The notes beneath the pieces were generated by a model, which made no database searches, was not told the DNA's origin, and saw nothing but the letters and a program-made list of their open reading frames with translations. A stretch of DNA of 64,000 nt from Phoronis australis (Eukaryota > Phoronida > Phoronidae). The stretch covers positions 4,635 through 68,634 of the forward strand of contig NMRA01000673.1 in assembly GCA_002633005.1 (NCBI GenBank), written 5' to 3'. Made by a program: the position numbers and the translations under genes. How positions within the stretch are numbered: position 1 is the first letter of the stretch; each line of letters starts with the position of its first letter. This document shows, one piece after another, positions 50,396 through 62,100 of the stretch.

Positions 50396-52836
50396 ATGTC
50401 ACAACATCGTCGTCCTTAACGGGCCGGGGACACACATGGCTCGGTTATTTTTAATCACTTATGTTGATTTCAATATTGATAATGTCACGATCCTGGACTT
50501 TGTTTTGTTTCAGAAGGGGTGTCAAAGAATCTCTCCACGAACGTATCCAGAGCCCCTCTCAGAATAAACCAGGTGGATTAAGATTCCATCTGTCCACTTA
50601 TGGGAGAGTGGTCGGAGCTCGATGCCCCGTGTCTGGTTAAAACGCCGCATATTGGCAAGAACGATAACAACACCACTAGCCAAGCTGAACTCCGTGAGAG
50701 ATGGACGCATCGCAGCTAACTTAAGTAAGCAAATTCTAGTATTTGGCTCGATTTTCTGTGTTTTGCTCTCCTAGCAGTTGTTGCCAAGTGTTCTTTGAAT
50801 GAGCAATTTTACATTAGGGACTCGCAAATAAAAGCATTTTTGTGACTGTCATGAAATCTAAAAGTTGCAGAAAATAGAATAACAATACTATAAAAACTAC
50901 AACGACGTTCTGTGCAGTTCTTTTTGAGATTTCATGTTAATGGAAATTTCGTAAGTTATGTAATGGATACTGTTGTTTGGCTATCAACGTATCTTCGCTT
51001 TATTCTATTTTTTCTATGCAAATACATGTATGGGCGTGACCCAACGAATGGAAGATTAGTGAAAAGTCAAAAATTGAATTCCGTCGGGTTTTCTACTGTC
51101 AGAAAATGCGTACTTCATACTCTTTTCCAAGTTAAAGTCTATGGTTGTGTAGATAATAGACAAAATACAGGGCTTTTTCGTAAGGTATTCTTGGCTTGAG
51201 ATTATGTCCCAAGTTTAGGGCCCGGTTACCTGATCTTGAATTAAACCCTCGTCTTAATTCTTGAAATATCTACGTGTACATTTACATTTGTGAAACTCTC
51301 TTCAACACCCGGTTAATCAATAAAATGTGCCAAAGTACTGAAGATTTGAGCCTCAGTAACAAAGTCAAGGCCTTCTTGAAGACTCGGACTGATGAAACCA
51401 ATTGTCGTATGAGAGCCAACAATGCAAACTTGAGGATTAAAAAGCCTTGGAAAAACGCGCCAAATTTAAACTCATCCCTTCGAAGCTTGGATCACTAACA
51501 GCACAACCTGTGTCTGGAGTCTGAATGGAGCTATGTTCAACTGTAGCACCCCAGGAGATGCAACAGTGATTAGTTTGTCTGCTGTAAGTATGCCCAAGAC
51601 TAGCTGCCCAGTCATTAGTCTACTTTAGGCTGCCGTTACTACCAGAGAGTCACAGGTAGGGATGTCAGCACTTGGTGCTAGTGATGTGACGGTTACTACA
51701 TGTAACCGCCAAAGAGGACGGAAGAGGAAATTTTAAGCCACGCGGTCAAGTTTTGCGCAAGATTGATGGGGGGACATCCATTTTACAGGAATCCTCAGTG
51801 GAGAAAGATGTCTGAGATGAAACCTCCAAGGTAGGCGCACTACTAACAGTTGTTTCGGCCTTTTGTGCTGGAATAAAGCCCCTGGTAACAAAAATAGTAG
51901 CGGTCTGCTACAGGTACTAGTCGTGCGCCGGGTGCTTAGATGGGCGTCTTATACCCAATCAGCTGGAACCTTGTTGATGCTCGTTACTAAATAGTTAAAA
52001 CACAGCTTAGGAATAGATACCCGACTAAAAATCTTAGCACGGTCTCCTGCTGGATCTTGAGTAACAAAATGGGACCCATTCCAGGAAACATATACAGGCG
52101 CAAAAACTGTGGAAATAAGCGAACATTTATCCCACTAGTCTATGATGCCTCCATTTCATTGATAAAAGGTCATGTGTATTTTTATTGGGCTTGACTACGG
52201 CTTGTGACCGGGAGTCCTTATCTGACAATTGACCAATTCCTGGCCGTTGGATGACGCCGTAAGAGGGAAATGATTGTATTCTCCGTTGATTCAAATATTC
52301 CTTACTAACCGAATATGTAATGAGCATTGCCTTCACCTTGGCTTAAAAGAGCATCTTCATTCTTCGTTTTGTCGAGCAAACCCTAAACATCTTTCAAAAT
52401 CACGCATCCTTGAAAATTGACAAAGTTCGGTCGTTTTCTCCCATGTAAAGAAATCGTCTAATAACGGGGGGAATTCTCTACTAATTCATCAGAGTTATTT
52501 TGTTTCTTGTTTCTCAAGTTTAAAGTTTAGAAACAGGAAACACGATAAACGCGTTATGAATGTCATGGTGAAAAAGTGATACGCGTGAAGATTGAAAAAA
52601 CTGATATGAATGCATGGTGTGTCGACGTTTTGAAACGAGTTTTCAAATTCGTAAACCCATTCTTAGCTTTTTGCCGAGTAACCAATACATATCTGAGAAA
52701 CTCGAAATTCACGAGGTCGCAAATGACCCTCATCACAGGAATGCCTCCAGGCTTACGTCCTGTTTGCTAGTAAGTATCTAGTCGCCCATCGCTGTGGTAG
52801 CTCACAGAAGTCAGACTAATTTGATCCATGGAATCT
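50396..52836. other. Intergenic, nothing recognised
   Basis: Between the end of gene 2 and the start of gene 1. No exon, RNA gene or known repeat recognised. Confidence 0.4.
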
Positions 52837-52842
52837 TTTATT
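52837..52842 (-). terminator. Poly(A) signal of gene 2
   Basis: AATAAA on the minus strand, 180 bases after the stop codon at 53022. It implies a short 3' untranslated region within the last exon. Confidence 0.65.
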
Positions 52843-53021
52843 CAAAATTTAACAAAATAACAGCTCAATGCTAGAACATTTCGGTTCACAAAATAGCCCT
52901 TGGTTTACACTTCGGGCGAGTCACACATGTATTAGGAAGAAGCAAACAACACATCTGCAGTTGAAGAAAAAATAACTCTGGGTTAAATGATAGTTAGGCG
53001 TTTCCGTCAATTGGTGGCGCT

Positions 53022-53108
53022 TCAAGTACATTGGCCGATAACAAACTGGAACTGGTCGACTGCTATATCACCTCGCCACGTGGTCCCACGAGATCCGCTT
53101 ACCACCAG
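53022..53108 (-). CDS. Gene 2: last MAM domain, exon d, with stop codon
   Basis: 87 bp from acceptor tcttttcag to TGA, coding LVVSGSRGTTWRGDIAVDQF, then QFVIGQCT and stop. The protein ends two residues after... in fact one residue (Thr) after the last MAM cysteine. Confidence 0.9.
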   Translation of the reverse strand: MVVSGSRGTTWRGDIAVDQFQFVIGQCT

Positions 53109-56100
53109 CTGAAAAGAAATGTCGCATATTCAAATTACCATCGCGAAATCTGTTCCGCGTTAACTGCTGGGACCGAGTACGTTCTTTAACAATAACAAGT
53201 CGGATTTTTCGGCGGACCGCGGGTAATTTGTTAGCGATTATTCTTAAAGAATGCACGAAAACGCAATTTTGGGGATTGTTTGTACAATGGCGATTCGCCA
53301 TACATAAACTTCGTTTGATTTGAAATTTAGCTTCTTATTTGCCAAACGACGGCTCCAGCAACATTGAATTCTGTTTAGGTTTCCTAACACTCTCAATTGG
53401 GTCAAGAGTGTTTGGTCAGCTTGATTTCGAGCAAAAAACAAACTAGTCAGTTCTGTAGCTGCTGCAGCCCACAAGCACAAGCAATCGGGCAGGTGAAATG
53501 GTGGGTGGGGGGGGGGGGGGGGNTCGCTACCCAAATTAGGACAGAAAGAGGACTAAATAATTAACACTTTTAAAATTGTGATCTGATTATCCCCTAATCA
53601 GCATGAAGTACATTATGCGCTTAACATACTTAGACAAGTCTCAATTTAATAAGGAACATGTTAAGATCAGTTTAATTATTCTTTTCTATTGCTTTTAAAA
53701 CTGATAAAACGTGATGTTTCTTCATGAAGAGCACAACCTACCACTGACGAGTAGTAAGTAGTCATGGTTATGGATGTGTAGTGCCACGCGTCTCCGTGAG
53801 GCCCAGACCTTTTGAACAACTGGTGGCTATGCCTGTTGGAGTCAACCAGGGTAATTTCCAAATCTCCCATGCCACTGCCGCCGTGCATGTGCCAGTTGAA
53901 GGAGAAACAATACGTTCCAGCTATAAAAGGTAAGGGAATTAATAAACCACGGGAAGTACGGGGTGAAACTGTTGTCGACATGTAGGGATGGATGTGTACA
54001 ACGCTGCCATGTTCTTGCTTCACTAAGGAAACTTTCATGGCATGTTCTCGAACCACTTGCGTCATACTGTGTGATCTGGAACATCAGCTTGGAGTCTGGA
54101 GTGTAACAACTGTCAACCAGCAATCTCTGTGTAAACACAAGCAAAACAAAAAATTTCACCTAGACGGTGCCCCAAAAATAGCGAATCTTTGAAAGTCTTA
54201 TTCAACTTTAAATGCATTGCCAGTTGAGAGGGGTCATAAACGTTTTCGTTGGTTTCAACTGTTTTAGACACACACCCCCCGAAACTGTTGTTAGTAGGAT
54301 ACCAAACCCGTAGACAGATAAACAAAATGACTCTCATCCAGTTCTTAGAAACAAATTAACGATCTAAAACTTTAGACAACTCTCCAAATTTGGATCAAAC
54401 TTTGAAAACTCCTTCCAAAGCCTGTTACAGAGACAACTGTAACCTACTCTTTACCCCGCAGTTGGTAAAGACCACCAACCAAGAACCATATTTTTTAATT
54501 TATGACAAAGCGAGTATGAGTGTTTAGTTGAATCGCGCTTTTATCATTCAATCGTGACGACAATGATGCAATAGGAGGTGACAGAAGGAGCATTTGAGGA
54601 TATAACCATTTTTGCTTTAGTATCTGTTTGTATTTTATGTCTCAAACATAGTGTTCATTCTTTGCAACCGAACGCTAACAGTCCATTCAGTAATCTCAAC
54701 TTTTTGTACACCTTCTATTACGCTTAGCGAAGTTTGTTGTCAGTTGAACACAATTATGACGGCTGCAGACTATAAACCATAGCGGCTGATAAACCATCAC
54801 CTTCCGTCCGAGATTGTTGTTTATGAAATGTTTTGAGTGTAATGTAGGTTACTATGAGATCATGACCATCAACGATACCTGAGAATGACGGAGAAATTAG
54901 TTTCGCAACATCTCCATTGGCACGTGGGCTAGAAACCTCGGTGTAAATGTAGCCGGGTGATCCTCCACTGCCCCCTTGCGGACCCGTGCTATCCGACGGT
55001 GTGGCTCCCTGGAGGCAGAAATAATATAAGCCATTAAATATAAATCCCCACTTTCAAGATGAGAATAGCCACACTCTACAACAAGATTGCCGGATAATCC
55101 GGGGGGCAGCATCTTTACTTTACAACAAGACGTAACCTGTACAACGTGGTAACGAAATGTGCTGCTATGCATGTCCCCCAAAAGTAAACACGAACCTCGA
55201 CTAGTAGGAAATAGTGCAAGTGATCTCAGATAGGAAATGCGTAGGCCTCAGTATGAGGGCAGGTTGCACCACACTACATATCTTGTGACGAATGCGGAAA
55301 ATGTCCAGTATAGAACAAAGTGAGTGGAAACCCACCGTCTTCGCAGTCCAGTCGAAATCGTCGGTAGGGTCTTGATGCCAGTTGCAAAGATTACCGCTAT
55401 CGAAGTTGCAAGACAAACCAGGGTCTGAAACATTTAAAAGAGCAGCGGCGTAAAGACAATGATTAAGCTCTGGGTAAAACATCTACCATGCCTGTTCGTG
55501 TTTTGATGCTATACATGTACATGTACATCAACATAACCCTCAATTCGCATTGCATGCCAAATGCTATAAACCTGCGCTCTGTTCAAGCAGCAAACTTTTG
55601 TTTTAGACCAAATGACTGCTTCAAAATTGCCGTATCGCAAACTCCGGCCCCATGCAAAATGCCGACAAACAAACCATACTTTTACCCGGCAAAGTGTTCT
55701 TTGTCGGGTAAAATGGCGGCTTGGAAACCTAGGTGTGTCGAGAATGCCGAGTTCTGGTTGGTCACTTGAGCCGTCTCTCAAAGTCCTGGCGATCGGTCAA
55801 TTGACCTCAACTTACATGTAACTGTCTTTAATAACGATGAGAAGTGATTTCTGAGTTCAGTAAGTCCTGACTTTTAGTCGTTCCTAAAACAATGCTCGGC
55901 ACATAAAATAACACAGTCACAAGTCATCTTTTACATGTACATGTAGGGCGTGATCTTGAGGAATAACAAGTTGGCATGGGAAACCAGTCTTTCTAAGCCG
56001 CATTGACAATTGAATAAGGACAAATTTCATTACGGAAAGTGGTCTTAATCACTAAGGTTGTTTTTGTAATGAAAAGTGACATAGATACTTTCCAAGACCA

Positions 56101-59100
56101 AGAAAAACACCAGATAACCATTCTGTAGTCAGAGAGATTATACGTCTGAACCCACCGTTTAGTAAGGGAAAACGCGCTCGCAACAAAAGTGGAGCCAGAT
56201 TTAAGAAGTTAGTCTCTCACAAAACGAAATCGTTTTTATTTCTCACCTCCACAAGTACCCTGGGCAATATTAAAATCGTAACCTCTTAAGAGGNNNNNNN
56301 NNNNNNNNNNNNNNNNNNNNNNNNNNNNNNNNNNNNNNNNNNNNNNNNNNNNNNNNNNNNNNNNNNNNNNNNNNNNNNNNNNNNNNNNNNNNNNNNNNNN
56401 NNNNNNNNNNNNNNNNNNNNNNNNNNNNNNNNNNNNNNNNNNNNNNNNNNNNNNNNNNNNNNNNNNNNNNNNNNNNNNNNNNNNNNNNNNNNNNNNNNNN
56501 NNNNNNNNNNNNNNNNNNNNNNNNNNNNNNNNNNNNNNNNNNNNNNNNNNNNNNNNNNNNNNNNNNNNNNNNNNNNNNNCCTCTTAAAAAGATACATGTA
56601 CCAATCCCGGTTTTGACCTATTAACAGATAGTTAAAACGACATTCCTTCTAGTTCTCTGAAACAAAATAATGCTCTGTAACCCCAGACAATCTCGGTTTC
56701 GAACAAAATTTGAAAATCTCGTAGGAAATCTGCTAAACGGGCGAAAGGAGAATTACGAGTTGCAGGACAACTGGGGAAAAGACCACCAACCAAGAACCAT
56801 GATGTCATAGCTGTGACACACAGAGTATGCATTTTAGTTGACTCCTACATGTACTGCTCAAGTGGTAGGCCAGAGATCCATTAAAAGGTGACAGAACGAA
56901 GGTTCATTGAAAACACCAAAACATCCTTTTAAAATGGGACTTTGTTGTTTTTGTACGTTGACAAGTGCGTATACAACACCGCCATCTTCTGTAACTTGAT
57001 GATTGCGGTTGATGTTACCTGTGGGGGCCGTAGTCCCATGACAGGCTCCTAGGCGTAAGTGCAGAGAGTCGATTGCTATATCACCCTTCCATGTAGAATC
57101 TTTGCTGGCCGAGATCAACAGCTAAAATGAAACAGAACAGCAAATGCTGTATCAAAAAAATTATACACTCAGTCGCTTTCACAATAACGAAAGGTGAGCT
57201 AAATATAACCCGGTAATTAAACAACGGTCAAAAAGACAAAGCGATGGGTTAATTCTCTTGCCATCAAAATGTTGTGCTGCAAATGACTGTCTCCTTTGAA
57301 ATTCGCCCGCATTTATGCAATACAAGACTTCAGGCAAAAATCGGTAAGTGGAGTCTTATCATTAGTCAAACAAGCGATTATATGCGTCCACTGTGTGCCA
57401 GACAAACGTGATGATCTTTCTTTTAAACAATTCCCTGAAGTGTAGCAACACTGGAAAAATACCCGTAGCGGACGTAATGCGAGTCTTCTATGCTTTACTC
57501 GATTAGGAAATGCTTGCCACCTCTCGTCAACATTTCCCCCCGCAGTCTGGACAAAAATTAGAAACAAGAGCAACGCGGAGCATTGAAATACGCCCACGAA
57601 TGCATTGCAAATGGTGTGTTTTTACGGTTATTTATTTGTATCATAAAAATGGCCACTATATGGCCCAAAACATACAGTCCATCCAAAAACAGGAAAATGC
57701 CATATTTCATAAAAATCAGTCAAGCAACTTCGGAGAAACAAAGGAAAACAGAATGAAATGAAATTTCCACTAGTGGGCACAGACTCCGTTGGATCTGCCT
57801 GAAAGTCGTCGTCGTCTGTTGCTATCTTCATACAAATACACTTACTAAATTAGTAAAGATCCTGAAATGGGTTTAGGAGATACAACTATGGACGCAAAAC
57901 AAAACTACAACTAGGAGGCGCCACAGTAGTCAGTCACCATCATCATAGGTCGTCTTCACATTGAGAACATATATATTTAATAAATATTTTCAAATGAATT
58001 GGTTGATACAGGGGTGGAAGCCAAAAACACGGTTTGAAAACAGAGAAAATGGCCACTAGGTGTTGCAAAATACCTCGATTACATCCAAAAACAGAAAGAT
58101 AGAGTTATCACACCAATAGATGCCTATATTTAAAATTTTATGACAATCTGTTGAGGACCTTTGAAGATACGTAAAAAAACTAAAATTTCCACTAGGGGGC
58201 ACAGCAGTAGTCTGATCTGTCCGAAGTCGTCGTCATCGTAGTCACCATCATATAAATACACTTGCCAAATTAAGTAAAGACCGTGCAAACAGTTTAGGAG
58301 ATATAGCCATAGGCGCAAAAAAAACTGCCACTAGGAGGCGCCACAGTAGTCGAAATCGTCGAAAAATCATCGTCAACCGTTCTATTTATAATAAGCAAAT
58401 ACATGCCAATTTTCAAATTCATCTTTTGAGCGGTTTGGTTGATAGAGTGGTGGAAGCAAAAAAAAACGACTGGAAAACAGTAAAAATGGCCACTAGGTGG
58501 AGCAAACTACGTCAAATTCATCCGAAAACAGGAGGATAGCTTCACCTCACTAATATGTGCCTACAGTACATACCAAATTTCATGGAAATCCGTTAAGGAC
58601 TTTTTAAGATACAAAGGTAAGCGTAAAAAACTAAAAAAGCCACTAGGGCGCACACCGGTAGTGGGATTCCTCCGAAAAGTCGCTCATGCCGTCCCATTCA
58701 CAACTGCAACATATGTGCCAAAGTTCATGAACGTACGTCAAAGGGATTTGGTGATAGAGCAGCGGACGCCGGACGCCGGCCGGACGGACGCCGAACGGAC
58801 GGAGGGACGGACAGACGGACGGACGGACGGAGATGACGGCATAATACGTCCACACATAAACATGTGGGCGCATAAAAAGGGAAGTACGCATCGTGCACGA
58901 CGGTCAAATGTAGCCGGAGAAGGCCTTGTGCTGTAGTCTACGTCATAGTAACCAGTCTGTTAAATTCCATAAACATCCATCAAGGAACCTGATGGATCAA
59001 AAATGCTAAGAAAAACAAATTGCCACTAGGGGCATCAGTTGGATTTGTCTCCAAACACACATCAGTTGTAATCTCGCCGATAAAGCACACGGAGATTTGA

Positions 59101-62100
59101 AGACGACCTGTCAAGGAACTCTGTAGGCATTGAAACACAGGCAAGAACTACCCGTATATAGAGTCGGAAATCCCCAAAGTCATCATCAACCTCCCGTCCA
59201 CGTCCAACAGGAAACATCTTACTCGACAAATAGATATCGAGGCAGGGGCAAAAGTAAAATTTCCACCACCGGATTCAGCTGCAGCCTGAATGGTCCCATT
59301 CAAATTCACGAAAATCCTTTAGAGTAGTCAGGTTCGTCCGAAAATCAGTGTAAGCCTCGCTATCTCCAATAAAAACGAATATCTGTCAATTTCACAATCT
59401 TTCACCGATTTATGGAGGCAAAAGAAAAAAATAAATCTCCTACTAGGGTATATGCCGTTATTCAGATCCGTTCTATTTTGAATGCCAGACGCATGCGCTT
59501 GTGAACAATATATTCATTGGCTGTCTATAGAACCGTTTGACAGATAAAGAAGTGGGGGCAAAAACGGAAATCGGAATATTTAATAAAAAAATGCCACTAA
59601 GCGTGCGCGCTCCCATCCTTTGATATTGGGGGCTCAAATTTCTGACAAAGTGGACCTTTTGCTTACAAAAATGCGGGAATTGTAAAAAAAACAGGATACC
59701 ACATTCAGATCTGTGAGCTGTGAGTCTGCGCCTTTTAATGAACTTTTATCTCGTTTTCTCGGATTTTTTGTTCCTCTGAGGCGGACCTTTTTACCCACTT
59801 CGCCAAATGGGGAGGGTTCGTTCGGGTCCCCGAGCCCCCCCCCCCTTGGGTGAGCGCATGCTATGGGGCCCAACAGTTGACGGATATGTCCAAATATATG
59901 TGATTATTTGTTTAAGGTTTTTTATTGGAACGCATCTGCCAAATTAAATAATGACCCACTACATTGTTTGTTCACCGTGACGGCAAACGCAAAAATATCA
60001 AATTGTCAGCAGGTTGGACAGCAGTGGTCGGAACCGTCAAAAGTGTTGTCATCAGCGACAGCTTCAAGGCAACTTGCGTGGAAATTAACCGGGAATTTAG
60101 AACACACAATTAGCTCCCAGGCACATGCAGAATGCATAAAGACAATACGCACACTCATGTTTTGATGAGGGTACATAAAATTATTCATTACCATGGACTG
60201 GTCTGTAACGGTCACCGTTATGGATTCGTCATGCCACACAGGACCGTGAGGTCCAGATTTTTTAAACAAATGCTGCTCGTTACCAAACAGATCTGTCAAG
60301 AATACCATCAGGTCGCCCATGTTCCTGTCACCATCCATATTCCATTTGAAGGAGAAACAGTAGTCTCCAGCTGAAAAACAAAATGAAACATTAATCCCGT
60401 TACGAGACTAATCAACAGCATAAAAGAGGACGATAATATGAGGCTACAAGAATGATTACACATGTAATTGACCTTTTTATTGATAATTAAAACCTGTTAA
60501 TCTGAGAGGGTACATTTTTAGAATGATGTGTCACGAAAGTTATCGACTTATCGGTGAGCTGGCAGTTCAAGATGAATAACTGCTACATGTACGTCGTTTA
60601 CTCGTTTGAAATATAACATGAACTTCTTCATGCGCACACCCAGCTTTAAATGGGGGCTTGAATTGAGAATGTCGACCATTTACTAAGATTCACGGGGTTC
60701 GGATTCGAGTTATGAATTGTGTATTCGTCGAATTTGGGTAGTTCCTGCCTTTTTAGTGGACTTTTGTTTCGTTTTCTACTTTCTTCTGATTTTTTGTTTC
60801 TCTGAGGCGGACCTGTTTTGCCCACTTCCCCATATACATGTACAGGGCTTGTTTGAATCCCCCAACACTGGATGCGAGTATATTCTTGGAGTTCGAAATT
60901 CCGCTTTAGTGTGATCTCTGCAGATCGTATACTATACACTCATACATGTCTACTGTCAGTGGACAAGAGCCATGCTTGCGAGACCTTGCAACGCGGAATG
61001 TCGCGCGAGTATTGGCGAGGATGCACGTGGAAACGAGAGCAACGCGGAGCGTTGAAATGCATTCACGAATGCATTGCATATGGTGTGCTTTTAGGGTTAT
61101 TTATTTGTATCATAAAAATGACCACTAGATGGACCAAATCGAACAATCCATCCAAAAACAGGAACATGCCATATTTCATAAAAATATGTCAAGGGACTTC
61201 AAAGAAACAAAGGAAAACAGAATAAAATGAAATTGGCACTATTGGGCACAGTGTCCGTTGGATCTGCCTGAAAGTCGTCGTCGTCTGTTGTTATATTCAT
61301 ATAAATACACTTACTAAATTTACTAAAAATCCTGTTGTGGGTTTAGAAGATACAACTATGGAAGCAAAACAAAACTATCACTAGGAGACGCCACAGTAGT
61401 CAGTCACCATCATCAAAGGTCGTCTTCACACTAAGAACATATATATTTAATAAATATTTTCAAATGATTTGGTTGATACAGGGGTGGAAGCCGAAAACAA
61501 GATTTGAAAACAGCAAGAATGGCCACTAGGTGGTGCAAAATACCTCGATTCCATCCAAAAACAGGTGGATGAAGTCATCACAACAATGGATGCCTATATT
61601 TAAAATTTCATGACAATCTGATGAGGACCTTTGAAGATACAGGGTTAAACGTAAAAAATTAAAATTGACACTAGGGCGCACAGCAGTAGTCAGATCTGTC
61701 CAAAAATCGTCGTCATCCTTAGTCAACATCATATAAATATACTTACTAAATTAAGTAAACATCGTGCAAACGGTTTAGGAGCTACAGCCAGAGCGCGAAA
61801 AAACTGCCATTAGGAGACACCACAGCAGTCGAAATCGTCGGAAAAATATCTTCAACCGTCTTCTTTATAGTAAACACATACATGCCAATTTTCACAATCA
61901 TCTTTTGAGCGGTATGGTTGATACAGGGGTGGACGCAAAAAAAAACAGATTCGAAAACAGAAAAATGGCCACTAGGTGGCGCAAACTACGTCGAATCCAT
62001 TCAAAAACGGGCGAGTTGCGTAATCTCACTTAAAGGTGTCTACATACCAAAGTTCATGAAAATCCGTTAAGGACTTTTGCAGATACATAGGTAAACGTAA

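Noticed and set aside
50522-50710. Minus-strand 62-codon frame between the two protease genes
   Set aside because: No family resemblance, no splice or promoter context, and length within chance.
58661-58936. Asp/Gly/Arg-rich frames at the GGACG minisatellite
   Set aside because: Frames through a minisatellite at the end of a mobile repeat.
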